The notes below the pieces were generated by a model. The model saw only the letters and a list, made by a program, of their open reading frames with translations, did not search any database and had not been told where the DNA came from. Shown in pieces: positions 1 to 9,104 of a DNA stretch of 32,758 nt. The stretch comes from Verrucomicrobiota bacterium (GTDB lineage: Bacteria > Verrucomicrobiota > Verrucomicrobiia > Chthoniobacterales > UBA10450), in contig QHNQ01000017.1 of the NCBI GenBank assembly GCA_003218135.1, positions 1 to 32,758 of the forward strand, in the 5' to 3' direction. Both the position numbers and the translations under genes were made by a program. Within the stretch, counting starts at the first letter, position 1. The number at the start of each line of letters is the position of its first letter.

Positions 1-267
1 GCTTTCGAAATCTGGGCGATTCTGTAGAAATCGATCAATTGTTATGTGAGGCGCGCCAGCAAGCTCGTCACGAAACTCTTCGACATGATCGGCATCAATG
101 CCGGATGCGTGCATCAGGGTCTCCAACGGGGTCCCTGGACCCGCCCGTTTGGGGAAACTTTCGAGGGATGAAATGATACGCTCTTTCAGTTCGTCGCTAG
201 ACGGAAAGCCGTAGGGCATACTCGCTCCCGCACCCAGAATTAGGACGGTGGGTTTCGTTAAAGCCAT
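1..267 (-). CDS. SIR2-like domain protein, N-terminal part (truncated by window edge)
   Basis: The reverse strand reads open from an ATG at 267 to the window edge, 89 codons without a stop. The protein begins MALTKPTVLILGAGASMPYG. The hydrophobic strand followed by GAGAS and a proline-rich turn is the dinucleotide-binding entry motif of SIR2-like proteins, many of which act as NAD-consuming effectors in anti-phage defence. The rest of the visible part (about residues 20-89) is charged and helical. The catalytic His/Asn residues and any C-terminal domain lie outside the window, so activity cannot be judged. It sits about 320 bp inside a truncated tRNA-Pro, consistent with an accessory island. 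A generic Rossmann-fold protein is the alternative. The SIR2-like call is fairly confident; the defence role is inference. Confidence 0.6.
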   Translation of the reverse strand, partial: MALTKPTVLILGAGASMPYGFPSSDELKERIISSLESFPKRAGPGTPLETLMHASGIDADHVEEFRDELAGAPHITIDRFLQNRPDFES

Positions 268-450
268 ACCACACGACGGATTTCTCGAACTTCAGCGTAT
301 ATCGCGATTCGTCCAATGTGGCTAACTAAACTGTGTTTACCCGCCTGGAGCGCAAAACCCAATGTAGCGCGATCCTGTGAAGCGGGCGACCCGCCGCCGT
401 TTGGCGAGAGAATTGCCAGCGAGGATTCGCGGACTTGATCCCGCTCAAGC

Positions 451-473
451 TTTATCCACCGTTTTATCCACCG
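451..473 (+). repeat. Tandem 11-bp direct repeat resembling DnaA boxes
   Basis: TTTATCCACCG occurs at 451-461 and again at 463-473, a 12-bp period. Each copy contains TTATCCACC, one base away from the DnaA-box consensus TTATCCACA. The pair lies between the SIR2-like gene and the tRNA fragment. Two copies could be chance, or part of a regulatory or replication site of an integrated element. Confidence 0.3.
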
Positions 474-589
474 ATGGAATTTTTTGGGCGTAATTTGAGC
501 GTAGGTGAGATCACGCGATTTTCTCAATTTACCTAGCGTTGAGCGCGTCAGAGCGAATCAGAGCAATTTGGGAAAATCGCCCGAATATT

Positions 590-629
590 GTCCCGAACCA
601 GGCGCTCTACCAAGCTGAGCCACAGCCCG
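590..629 (-). pseudogene. tRNA-Pro(CGG) 5' half, truncated at the anticodon loop
   Basis: On the reverse strand from 629 the sequence follows a tRNA-Pro: acceptor strand CGGGCTG, a D arm with GCTC, AGCTTGGTA and GAGC, and the anticodon 5' stem CCTGG. The anticodon loop is TTCGGGA, with anticodon CGG. Just after the loop it stops matching: the expected CCAGG stem, variable loop, T arm (GGTTCGAAT) and acceptor 3' strand are absent, and no 3' half is seen anywhere in 1-590. Breaks at the anticodon loop are typical of tyrosine-recombinase integration into tRNA genes. The right side would be the old chromosome and the left side the inserted element. Confidence 0.65.
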
Positions 630-988
630 TTTTGCTAAGAAAATAGGGCAATTTTGAAAATCTCAAACACAGTTATGAATCGCTTTGGGTCGCCAGGGAA
701 AATTGCGTGCGACCGATGCCAGAGCTGCTTCTATGGGCCTTACACAGAAATGGTTTAATCCGGCGGCTCATGAAGCTGCCAGTTTCGTCGCCTCCGGTTT
801 AGAAAACTGCTGCCAAATGGCACCTTTTTTGCGCGACCAAATGCGACGGCATGGGTTTGTTGAAGAAAATACGACTCGGTGCGATGGATTAGCCGATTAC
901 TCTACGGCGCTGAAAATGAACCGTCTCATGTTGCGCGTCGCATTCGCTACGGCGAAAAGAAGCCCTTTTTTTTAAGCCTCCCCATCCT
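630..988. other. Non-coding stretch upstream of the hybrid kinase
   Basis: About 360 bases between the tRNA-Pro fragment and the kinase start. The only open frame (about 685-975, plus strand, TTG start) has no recognisable domain or plausible ribosome site and composition unlike its neighbours. The kinase promoter should lie here, but no clear -35/-10 pair stands out. A T-rich run precedes the kinase start. Confidence 0.4.
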
Positions 989-3900
989 ATGAAGAAAACT
1001 CCTGTTACCAAAAAGGCGCGATCACGGAATCGTTCGCACACCAACGGAAATGAATTTCAGACCGGGCAATTGCTCACAGCACTAATGGCATTCAAACGCG
1101 GTGATTTTTCCGCGCGACTCCCGGAGAATTGGACCGGCGTGCCCGGTAAGATCGCTGACACATTTAATGCGGTGATCGAAACCAACGAGCGCATGACTCG
1201 CGAATTGGAACGGATCGTGCATGTGGTGGGAAAGGAAGGCAGAATCGCGCAGCGGGCATCGCTAAACAATGTGTCCGGCTCTTGGGCCGATGGCATAGGA
1301 TGCGTCAATGTTTTGATCGAGGATCTCGTTCGTCCTACAAGCGAAATGGCACGCGTGATCGGCGGCGTCGCGAAGGGGGATTTGTCCGAAACGATGGCCA
1401 CTAGGATCGAAGGACAGCCCCTCAAAGGAGAGTTTTTGCGTACGGCAAAGATTGTAAACACGATGGTCGATCAGCTCGGCGCATTCGCTTCGGAAGTCAC
1501 GCGGGTGGCGCGTGAAGTGGGCACGGAGGGCAAACTTGGCGGTCAGGCAAAAGTCAAAGGCGTTGCCGGCACGTGGAAAGATCTAACCGAAAACGTCAAT
1601 TTGATGGCTGGCAATCTCACGGCTCAAGTCCGCAATATCGCAACGGTCACGACTGCGGTAGCCAACGGCAATTTGACCAAGAAAATCACAGTCGACGTCA
1701 AAGGTGAGTTTATTGAGCTGAAAAACACGGTCAACGTGATGGTGGATCAGCTTCGGTCGTTTGCCTCAGAGGTAACGCGTGTGGCGCGCGAAGTAGGTTC
1801 CGAGGGAATTCTAGGCGGACAAGCTCGCGTAGAAGGCGTGTCTGGTACGTGGAAGGATCTGACCGATTCGGTTAATTTCATGGCGCGCAATCTGACCGGA
1901 CAGGTGCGCAATATTGCTGCAGTCACAACTGCTGTCGCGAGGGGGGATCTCTCGAAGAAGATCACAGTCGATGTGAAGGGTGAAATCCTCGAGTTGAAAA
2001 ATACGATTAATACGATGGTCGATCAGCTCAGTTCGTTTGCATCGGAAGTGACACGCGTGGCGCGCGAGGTCGGCACCGAAGGAAAATTGGGAGGGCAGGC
2101 CGACGTTAAGGGAGTCGCAGGCACATGGAAGGATCTCACCGACAGCGTGAATTTCATGGCTGGCAACCTAACCGGCCAGGTGAGAAACATTGCCGAGGTA
2201 ACAACCGCAGTCGCGAATGGCGATCTTTCAAAGAAAATTACAGTCGACGTAAAAGGCGAGATTTCAGAGCTAAAAAACACGATTAACACGATGGTCGACC
2301 AGCTCAGTTCGTTCGCGGCGGAGGTGACACGCGTGGCTCGTGAAGTCGGCACCGAAGGCAGCCTTGGCGGCCAGGCGGACGTGCGGGGCGTGGCCGGAAC
2401 CTGGAAAGACCTGACTGATTCAGTGAACTCGATGGCCTCCAACCTGACGGCCCAAGTTCGCAACATTGCCGACGTCACAACCGCGGTAGCTAAGGGTGAT
2501 TTGTCTAGAAAAATCACCGTGGACGTACGCGGCGAAATTCTTCAGCTCAAGGACACGATCAACACGATGGTGGATCAACTCCGCTCCTTCGCCGCAGAAG
2601 TCACACGGGTAGCACGCGAAGTGGGCACAGAAGGAAAACTTGGCGGCCAGGCGGAGGTACCTGGGGTCGGCGGCACATGGAAAGATTTGACCGATTCGGT
2701 GAACTCGATGGCGTCCAATCTCACGGCACAAGTGCGCAACATCGCCGCAGTAACGACGGCAGTTGCCACAGGCGATCTCACCAAAAAGATCACCGTGGAC
2801 GTACAAGGCGAGATTCTCGAGTTAAAGAACACCATTAACACGATGGTGGATCAACTTTCATCGTTCGCAGCGGAAGTCACGCGAGTGGCCCGCGAGGTCG
2901 GCACCGACGGTAAACTCGGCGGCCAAGCCGATGTGCGCGGTGTGGCCGGCACATGGAAAGACCTGACCGATTCTGTGAACTCAATGGCGTCCAATCTTAC
3001 CGCGCAAGTTCGCAACATCGCTGCAGTGACGACAGCCGTCGCGACGGGCGATTTGTCCAAGAAAATTGCCGTCGACGTGAAAGGCGAGATTCTGGAGCTA
3101 AAGGACACAATCAACACAATGGTGGATCAACTCCGCTCGTTCGGGTCTGAGGTTACTCGCGTGGCGCGCGAAGTCGGTTCCGAAGGTAAACTGGGCGGAC
3201 AAGCTGATGTACGCGGGCTTGCTGGCATATGGAAGGACCTCGGCGACAACGTCAACTTCATGGCCTCCAACCTCACGACGCAGGTTCGCAACATCGCAGC
3301 TGTGACCACTGCGGTTGCCACGGGCGATCTGACCAAGAAGATCACCGTCGATGTTAGAGGCGAAATCCTTGAATTGAAAAACACCGTCAATACGATGGTG
3401 GACCAACTGTCATCGTTCGCCGATGAAGTCACGCGCGTCGCACGCGAAGTGGGCATGGAAGGAAAGCTCGGCGGCCAAGCCTTAGTGAAAGGCGTTTCGG
3501 GAACGTGGAAGGATCTCACCGACAACGTCAACTTTATGGCGTCGAACCTGACTGATCAGGTGCGTGGCATCGCAAAGGTCGTGACGGCAGTGGCAAACGG
3601 CGATTTGAAGCGCAAACTCTTCCTCGAAGCCAAGGGCGAAATTGCCGAGCTCGCCGAGACGATCAACAACATGATCGACACGTTGGCGACATTCGCGGAG
3701 CAGGTTACGACCGTCGCGCGAGAAGTGGGGGTCGAAGGAAAGCTTGGTGGGCAGGCAAACGTGCCCGGCGCGGCAGGAACATGGCGCGATTTGACCGATA
3801 ACGTTAACCGACTGGCAGCGAACCTGACTACACAGCTTCGTGCAATTGTTGATGTCGCGACCGCAGTCACCAAGGGCGATCTCACGCGTTCGATTCAGGT

Positions 3901-5662
3901 GGAAGCGCAAGGCGAGGTTGCATTCGTCAAGGACAACATCAACGAAATGATCCGCAATCTGAGGGACACCACGTTGCGAAATGAGGAACAAGACTGGCTT
4001 AAGACGAACCTCGCCAAATTCACCCGCATGCTGCAGGGACAGCGCGACTTCCTGACAGTGGGCAAATTGGTTCTATCGGAGCTCGCTCCGCTAGTTTCAG
4101 CACAGCAAGGCGCTTTCTACATGATGGATAAGTCTAACGGAGAATCTGAGCTCAGGCTGCTGGCGAGTTACGCTTATCAGGACGGCAATGGCGCAAGAAA
4201 TCGCTTCAAAATGGGTGAAGGCCTTGTCGGGCAAGCGGCGTTGGAAAAACAGCGCATTCTTCTGACGGGTGTACCGAGCAACTACGCGAAAGTGAGTTCC
4301 GGCCTGGGTGAATTTCATCCGACGAACGTCGTGGTTCTGCCGATTCTCTTTGAAGGCGAAGTAAAAGCAGTCATGGAACTTTCGTCGGTTCAGCGATTCA
4401 GTCCGGCTCACGAGGCTTTCCTGGATCAATTAACCGAGAGCATCGGCATCGTGCTCAATACGATCGAAGCAAGCACGCAAACAGAAAACCTGCTCAAACA
4501 GTCGCAATCGCTCGCCGCGGAGTTGCAGAAGACAAACCTGGAGCTCGAGGAAAAGGCGCGCTCGAATCTGGCGAAGGACCACTTTCTGGCCATGCTCAGC
4601 CACGAACTGCGCACGCCTCTGACGCCGGTACTCGCTTCTGCTCTCGCACTGGAGAGCGAGCCTGAGTTGCCGAAGGAGATCCGCGAATCGCTGCAAATGA
4701 TTCGCCGTAACGTCGAATTGGAGGCGCGGTTGATCGACGATTTATTGGATCTGACGCGCATCGATCGCGGCAAGGTGCAGCTGAATTTTGAAATCGTGGA
4801 TGCGCACACGTTGCTGCAAAGTGCGCTGGAGATTTGTCAGGCCGAGATCGATCGCAAGCATCTGACGCCTTCTTTCAACCTTGGCGCGGAAAAGGTCCAC
4901 ATGCGAGCTGATCCCGCGCGACTGCAACAGATTTTTTGGAACCTGATAAACAACGCCGTAAAATTTACACCGCGGAACGGGCAAATCATCATTACCACCA
5001 GCAATGATTCCCGGGGACAACTCCGCGTCGAGATCGCTGATACGGGCCTGGGAATTGAGGCGGAAACGCTGCCGAGAATTTTCGACGCATTCGAACAAGG
5101 CGGTCGGACTCAACTGGGAGGATTGGGTCTCGGACTCGCCATTAGCAAAACACTTGTGGAAGCACACAAGGGAACGATTACCGCGCAAAGCGCAGGCCGC
5201 AATAAAGGAGCGACATTCACGCTGGTATTTCCGACCTGCGAAAAAGCTGAAGCGCAGTTCGCACCGGCCGCTTCACCAATGGCCCCGGAGCGCCAGCCTA
5301 TGCGCATTCTGCTTGTGGAAGATCACGAAGATACGAACCGTTCACTTACGAACTTACTTCGGCGGCGCGGTTATCATGTGCAATCAGCATTGAATTTTCG
5401 GTCTGCGGTTGATCTTGGCGCAAATGAGCAATTTGACGTGCTGATCAGCGATCTGGCTTTGCCCGATGGCAATGGAATCCATCTGATGCAGAAGCTCACT
5501 TCGAAACCGCTTCTGGCGATCGCCCTCACCGGTTTCGGGATGGAAAACGATATTCGTAAAAGCTACGAGGCGGGATTCCAGCATCACCTGGTAAAACCGA
5601 TTGATCTCAACAAGCTCGACTCGCTGATTCAGCAAGGCGCGGCCGCGCTGGCAAGTGCGTAA
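989..5662 (+). CDS. Poly-HAMP hybrid histidine kinase with GAF and receiver domains
   Basis: A 1557-residue sensor kinase. Residues about 25-1010 are a ladder of roughly 11 units of about 92 residues, each carrying [29 protein letters not shown] and [20 protein letters not shown] motifs: alternating HAMP-type modules. A GAF domain follows (about 1030-1170), then a coiled coil. HisKA has SHELRTP with the phospho-His at about 1205. The ATPase has N box [10 protein letters not shown]1 DTGLGI and G2 GLGLGLAIS. The C-terminal receiver has its phospho-Asp at about 1488 ([10 protein letters not shown]) and the conserved LVKP lysine. No membrane segment is seen, so it is cytoplasmic. The architecture matches bacterial relatives of fungal group III (Nik1-type) kinases, which respond to osmotic stress. 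Its ligand here is unknown. It is monocistronic. Confidence 0.95.
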   Translation: MKKTPVTKKARSRNRSHTNGNEFQTGQLLTALMAFKRGDFSARLPENWTGVPGKIADTFNAVIETNERMTRELERIVHVVGKEGRIAQRASLNNVSGSWADGIGCVNVLIEDLVRPTSEMARVIGGVAKGDLSETMATRIEGQPLKGEFLRTAKIVNTMVDQLGAFASEVTRVAREVGTEGKLGGQAKVKGVAGTWKDLTENVNLMAGNLTAQVRNIATVTTAVANGNLTKKITVDVKGEFIELKNTVNVMVDQLRSFASEVTRVAREVGSEGILGGQARVEGVSGTWKDLTDSVNFMARNLTGQVRNIAAVTTAVARGDLSKKITVDVKGEILELKNTINTMVDQLSSFASEVTRVAREVGTEGKLGGQADVKGVAGTWKDLTDSVNFMAGNLTGQVRNIAEVTTAVANGDLSKKITVDVKGEISELKNTINTMVDQLSSFAAEVTRVAREVGTEGSLGGQADVRGVAGTWKDLTDSVNSMASNLTAQVRNIADVTTAVAKGDLSRKITVDVRGEILQLKDTINTMVDQLRSFAAEVTRVAREVGTEGKLGGQAEVPGVGGTWKDLTDSVNSMASNLTAQVRNIAAVTTAVATGDLTKKITVDVQGEILELKNTINTMVDQLSSFAAEVTRVAREVGTDGKLGGQADVRGVAGTWKDLTDSVNSMASNLTAQVRNIAAVTTAVATGDLSKKIAVDVKGEILELKDTINTMVDQLRSFGSEVTRVAREVGSEGKLGGQADVRGLAGIWKDLGDNVNFMASNLTTQVRNIAAVTTAVATGDLTKKITVDVRGEILELKNTVNTMVDQLSSFADEVTRVAREVGMEGKLGGQALVKGVSGTWKDLTDNVNFMASNLTDQVRGIAKVVTAVANGDLKRKLFLEAKGEIAELAETINNMIDTLATFAEQVTTVAREVGVEGKLGGQANVPGAAGTWRDLTDNVNRLAANLTTQLRAIVDVATAVTKGDLTRSIQVEAQGEVAFVKDNINEMIRNLRDTTLRNEEQDWLKTNLAKFTRMLQGQRDFLTVGKLVLSELAPLVSAQQGAFYMMDKSNGESELRLLASYAYQDGNGARNRFKMGEGLVGQAALEKQRILLTGVPSNYAKVSSGLGEFHPTNVVVLPILFEGEVKAVMELSSVQRFSPAHEAFLDQLTESIGIVLNTIEASTQTENLLKQSQSLAAELQKTNLELEEKARSNLAKDHFLAMLSHELRTPLTPVLASALALESEPELPKEIRESLQMIRRNVELEARLIDDLLDLTRIDRGKVQLNFEIVDAHTLLQSALEICQAEIDRKHLTPSFNLGAEKVHMRADPARLQQIFWNLINNAVKFTPRNGQIIITTSNDSRGQLRVEIADTGLGIEAETLPRIFDAFEQGGRTQLGGLGLGLAISKTLVEAHKGTITAQSAGRNKGATFTLVFPTCEKAEAQFAPAASPMAPERQPMRILLVEDHEDTNRSLTNLLRRRGYHVQSALNFRSAVDLGANEQFDVLISDLALPDGNGIHLMQKLTSKPLLAIALTGFGMENDIRKSYEAGFQHHLVKPIDLNKLDSLIQQGAAALASA

Positions 5663-5725
5663 GATCGAACTGTTGGTGCGCGTTTTCGCTCGGCACGAGT
5701 AGCTTTAACAAAGCGCTTTCGGGGC

Positions 5726-5798
<73 letters not shown>

Positions 5799-5816
5799 AT
5801 GGCGCGCTGACGCGCG

Positions 5817-5845
5817 AACATCCAACATCCAACGTCCAACGTCCA
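5817..5845. repeat. 7-bp tandem repeat array
   Basis: Four heptamers in exact register: AACATCC twice, then AACGTCC twice, followed by AA. It lies just beyond the 5' end of tRNA-Ile2 and before the next gene. Similar 7-bp arrays occur at 24322-24356 and 30251-30285, so this is a dispersed class of short repeat. Confidence 0.8.
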
Positions 5846-5911
5846 ATTTTTCAGGGACATACTTCGAAATTTCGAATTGCGAATTTCCCATCCCGCATTT
5901 GGGTTGGTGGA

Positions 5912-7579
5912 GTGATTCGCGGAATTCTCTGCATCATCGAAATCGCTCTTCTGAGCGTTCTCATCCTGGCAACGCGCTGCGCGAACTACCAGGACGTGTT
6001 CGTCGCGGGGAATGTTTACTTCGTTGATGCGGATTGTTACGCGCGGATGACGCGCGTGCGGATTTGCGCGCAAAAGCCGGGGCTGATCGTGCGGCATCAT
6101 ACTTTTGAGAATTTCCCGCAGGGGACAGCTCCACATACGACAGCGCCGTTCGATTATCTGATTGTCGGCCTGTCATTCTTGCTAAAGCCTTTTACGCTGC
6201 ACCCACTCGATTTTGCGGGTGCATTCATTTCGCCGATGCTTGCGCTCTTCGGCGGCTGGTTCCTCTGGTGGTGGTCGCGCCGAATGAAATTCCGGTATCG
6301 GTGGGCAACGCAGATCCTGTACGCAATCAGTCCTATTCTCGTTCAGGGGACGGAGCTTGGCAGGCCCGATCATCAATCGCTGTTGATCGTGCTCATCACA
6401 GTCGCGATTTGCGCGGAGTGGAGTTTTCAAGACGTGCAAGCGAGACGCGTGGCCAAGAGCCTCGATTTGGGCGGCAAGCTGGAGACCGCCGCTCCTTGTC
6501 CGCGAATCGATGCAATAGGTGAATCAAGTATGCCATGGCGCCTGCGCGCATGGGGCTTCACGAGCGCTGTGGCGTGGGCGCTGGCGATCTGGGTGTCGGC
6601 ATATGAGCCGCTCGTGCTTTTTCTTATCGTCACGGGCACCACCTTTTTCGTGGATCGCCGGGCGCTTTTCGCACGAGATCGTCGCGCGGGCTGGATTTTG
6701 TTCGCAGCGATCATTGCGATCGCAGTTCTGATTGAGCAGCGCGTTCCGTCGTTCGCGATTTTTCAATCCAACGCCGCCTTCAAAAATTGGGCGCGCGCGA
6801 TCGGCGAACTTGCGCAGGTCTCGCCTGCGAATCCCGTCTGGCTTCGCTGGTGCGGTTATCTGCTTTTGGCCGCGCCTTTGCTGATTTGGATGAATTTCAG
6901 GACGCGAAAAGACGCCGCGCACGGAGTGCGTACCCTACCAATCTATGTTCTTCTCGTCGCAACGTACTTGCTCACGATTTGGCAGGCGCGCTGGGGATAT
7001 TTTTTTGTGTTGATTTTCGCGCTTGCACTCCCGGCTTTGCTTGAGCCAATCAAATCACGTGTGGCCGTTTGGATCGCGTTCCTATTATCAATGTTCCCAA
7101 TCTTGCGCGATTGGGATGAAACGCTTTGGCCCAGCGATGTGCAATCAGCCAGGCGCGTGGAACAGCGGAACGAATCAGTCCAATTACGCGACTTGGCGCT
7201 CAATTTGCGATCATCCGATGTGCGTCCGTTTCTCGCGCCGTGGTGGCTTTCGCCCTCGATTGTCTATTGGTCCGGACAACCTGGGGTTGCGGGAAGCTCG
7301 CACGAAAGTCTAAGTGGTATCGAAGACACGGCGCGATTTTTTCTTTCCGAGGATGTGCACAAAGCGCGCGAAATTCTGGAAAACCATCGCGTTACCTGGG
7401 TGTTTGCGTACGATTCCGAACGGGTGGCCCAAAATTCCGCTGCTATTTTGAACAAAGCATTACCCCTACGGCCGCTCTGTCGGGTATTGGACAGAACACC
7501 GACACAGGCGCCGCGGTTTTTGATTTTCACTGCTCAGAACGCGGCGTGCAAACTGTACAGGGTCGCTGTTGACCGATAA
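5912..7579 (+). CDS. STT3/GT-C-like polytopic membrane glycosyltransferase
   Basis: A 555-residue membrane protein with an N-terminal hydrophobic helix and many further segments. Early in the protein FVDADCYARMTRV resembles the first acidic motif of GT-C enzymes, and ENFPQGTAPHTTAP recalls the loop after it. GRPDHQSLL (about 150) resembles the second acidic motif of the STT3/PglB/AglB family. The non-membrane C-terminal part carries PWWLSP and a GSSHES segment where that family has its WWDxG region. These enzymes transfer lipid-linked glycans to proteins or other acceptors on the outer face of the membrane. WWDxG is not conserved, so true oligosaccharyltransferase activity is uncertain. The GTG start at 5912 places the hydrophobic helix at the N-terminus. 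It stands alone, just upstream of the bactofilin genes. Confidence 0.65.
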   Translation: MIRGILCIIEIALLSVLILATRCANYQDVFVAGNVYFVDADCYARMTRVRICAQKPGLIVRHHTFENFPQGTAPHTTAPFDYLIVGLSFLLKPFTLHPLDFAGAFISPMLALFGGWFLWWWSRRMKFRYRWATQILYAISPILVQGTELGRPDHQSLLIVLITVAICAEWSFQDVQARRVAKSLDLGGKLETAAPCPRIDAIGESSMPWRLRAWGFTSAVAWALAIWVSAYEPLVLFLIVTGTTFFVDRRALFARDRRAGWILFAAIIAIAVLIEQRVPSFAIFQSNAAFKNWARAIGELAQVSPANPVWLRWCGYLLLAAPLLIWMNFRTRKDAAHGVRTLPIYVLLVATYLLTIWQARWGYFFVLIFALALPALLEPIKSRVAVWIAFLLSMFPILRDWDETLWPSDVQSARRVEQRNESVQLRDLALNLRSSDVRPFLAPWWLSPSIVYWSGQPGVAGSSHESLSGIEDTARFFLSEDVHKAREILENHRVTWVFAYDSERVAQNSAAILNKALPLRPLCRVLDRTPTQAPRFLIFTAQNAACKLYRVAVDR

Positions 7580-7614
7580 AAAATAAAAACTTTGCTCTTA
7601 CGAGCGAGAATCCG

Positions 7615-7644
7615 TTGACAGGCATGGACGAGTGCAACAATACT
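7615..7644 (+). promoter_or_regulatory. Candidate promoter for the bactofilin operon
   Basis: A consensus -35 TTGACA (7615-7620) is followed 18 bases later by AATACT (7639-7644), a weak -10. The predicted transcription start is about 7650, on top of the ATG at 7650, so either the mRNA is almost leaderless or the true start codon is downstream (for example ATG 7806). Seen by eye only. Confidence 0.35.
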
Positions 7645-7649
7645 ACTCA

Positions 7650-8219
7650 ATGCTTAAAAGATTCGTCCCGCAAAGGCCGGTGCCGCCAGTCAGAGAAGAA
7701 CCGCGGTTTCCGGATTTAGATGATCGTGAAAATAATCATCCTGCGAGTCACGAACAACTAAAAGCACCAACCGTAATTGATAATCCAAATCCAAACTCAA
7801 ATCCTATGGCAGATCATGGAGGCAAAGACATCCTCTCGAGCGATGTCGAAATCAAGGGCTCGATTAAGTTCCAAAAAGAACTGATCATCGATGGAAAAGT
7901 CGAAGGGGACATTAACTCTGATGGCATTTTGACCGTCGGTGAAAACGCTGAAATCCGGGGCGAGATAAAAACCAAGTCGATCACCGTCTATGGCAAAGTG
8001 CACGGCAACATCACCGTGTCCGAGCGTTGCGAACTAAAATCCAAATGCGTGTTGCAGGGAGATCTGAAAGCAGCGCGTCTCACCATCGAAGAGGGAGCGA
8101 CTTTCATCGGCAAATCGGAAGTCACCACCGGAGCGTATTCCGCAAAGGCGGCTCCGGCTCGGCCTGAAGTCGTGCGGCCCAGCGAGCCGATTAAGGCAGC
8201 CTTTGGAGCGCGCGTATAA
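7650..8219 (+). CDS. Bactofilin (polymer-forming cytoskeletal protein)
   Basis: About 189 residues. A proline- and charge-rich N-terminal tail (about 1-55) precedes a bactofilin right-handed beta-helix core beginning DILSSDVEIKGSIKF. Repeating strand motifs follow: LIIDGKVEGDI, LTVGENAEIRGEI, ITVYGKVHGNI, LQGDLKAARLTIEEGA. A short disordered C-terminal tail ends the protein. Bactofilins polymerise without nucleotide and organise cell-wall or envelope enzymes; membrane contact often uses the N-terminal tail. The start is uncertain: GTG 7632, ATG 7650 and ATG 7806 are all in frame, and none has a strong ribosome site. It is followed 25 bp later by a second bactofilin-type gene, so the two may co-assemble. 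Confidence 0.9.
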   Translation: MLKRFVPQRPVPPVREEPRFPDLDDRENNHPASHEQLKAPTVIDNPNPNSNPMADHGGKDILSSDVEIKGSIKFQKELIIDGKVEGDINSDGILTVGENAEIRGEIKTKSITVYGKVHGNITVSERCELKSKCVLQGDLKAARLTIEEGATFIGKSEVTTGAYSAKAAPARPEVVRPSEPIKAAFGARV

Positions 8220-8244
8220 AGAAAGGACCTTGGCTTAGAGTCCA

Positions 8245-9090
8245 GTGGCCAATCCGTCGCTTGTAAAAGTCAGTGCGGAATGCCCGCAGTGCGGCTTCAA
8301 GCAGATGGAATATGCGGCCGCAAAAAGCTCGATCTGTCGCCAGTGCGGCCGCTCGTTTTCGCCATTTGCGCCGAAACCGGGCCTGAAGCTGCGCACGAAA
8401 GAAGAGGCGCCGGCACCACAGAGCCCCTCTTTCCTTGGCAGATTCGAGGATTTTTGGAAGCGACAACGCAGTGCGATTATCGAGTGTTTCGAGTGTAAAC
8501 GGAAACAGCAGGTGTCTGGCGCGGCGACTTCGACAATTTGCCCGGCCTGCAGCACGCACATTGATTTGCGCGACTATAAGATCACAAGCGGTTTTAGCCG
8601 AAGCATTCGAACGCGTGGGGACGTGCATCTGACTTCCAAGGGTGATCTTGCCAGCAGCAGCATCGTTTGCCGGTCCGCCTTAATAGAAGGCAGGCTTCGC
8701 GGTAATCTGCATTGCGACGATATCGCAACCATTAACTTCTCAGGAAAAATTCCCGGCCGTATCAGCGCCCGACACGTTATTGTTGAACGGAAGGCTGATA
8801 TCCACTGCTTCCGCCAAGTTCGTGCGGGGAGCATCGAAATCAAAGGCAGAATGTCCGGAGAGATTATGGCTCAGACAGTTGTGACCGTTCACAAGAAGGG
8901 TTCTCTCGAAGGAGATGTTACGGCCAGGGCCATTACAGTGGAAAAAGGCGGCATGTTTTCAGGACAGCTTGTCATTGGGCAGGTCAGCATCACTCAAGGA
9001 GAATTGCTGCAGGACCAGGAACCGGCCGTAATGAGCATTCCGGAGTCCCATTTTCCGGAAACCGCACGGCGGCCTCTGCCTGCGACTTAA
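8245..9090 (+). CDS. Bactofilin-like protein with two N-terminal zinc ribbons
   Basis: 281 residues. The N-terminal half holds two CxxC-x14-CxxC zinc ribbons, with cysteines at 13/16/31/34 and 81/84/99/102, joined by a proline-rich linker. The second ribbon resembles the first in spacing, suggesting an internal duplication. Residues about 115-255 form a bactofilin-type beta-helix with motifs such as RTRGDVHLTSKGDL, ALIEGRLRGNLH, IEIKGRMSGEI, VHKKGSLEGDVTARAITVEKGG. It follows the first bactofilin by 25 bp and precedes the DUF5069 gene by 14 bp, so it is probably one operon. The GTG start at 8245 is preceded by GAAAGGA at a long spacing. The role is unknown; a metal-binding adaptor on a bactofilin scaffold is inference. 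Confidence 0.8.
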   Translation: MANPSLVKVSAECPQCGFKQMEYAAAKSSICRQCGRSFSPFAPKPGLKLRTKEEAPAPQSPSFLGRFEDFWKRQRSAIIECFECKRKQQVSGAATSTICPACSTHIDLRDYKITSGFSRSIRTRGDVHLTSKGDLASSSIVCRSALIEGRLRGNLHCDDIATINFSGKIPGRISARHVIVERKADIHCFRQVRAGSIEIKGRMSGEIMAQTVVTVHKKGSLEGDVTARAITVEKGGMFSGQLVIGQVSITQGELLQDQEPAVMSIPESHFPETARRPLPAT

Positions 9091-9104
9091 CGACGATCAT
9101 CTCG

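Noticed and set aside
258-527. Minus-strand open frame of 89 codons overlapping the SIR2-like start by ten bases
   Set aside because: TTG start, no recognisable domain, spans the DnaA-like repeat; the overlap alone is not enough to call a gene.
685-975. Plus-strand open frame of 96 codons before the hybrid kinase
   Set aside because: TTG start, no ribosome site, no family motif, unusual composition; probably non-coding leader DNA.
1057-3991. Many minus-strand open frames opposite the HAMP repeats
   Set aside because: They recur with the 276-bp unit because the repeat itself is open on the other strand; they are shadows of the kinase gene.
5817-5845. Possible CRISPR array
   Set aside because: Units of seven bases with no spacers; no cas genes in the window.
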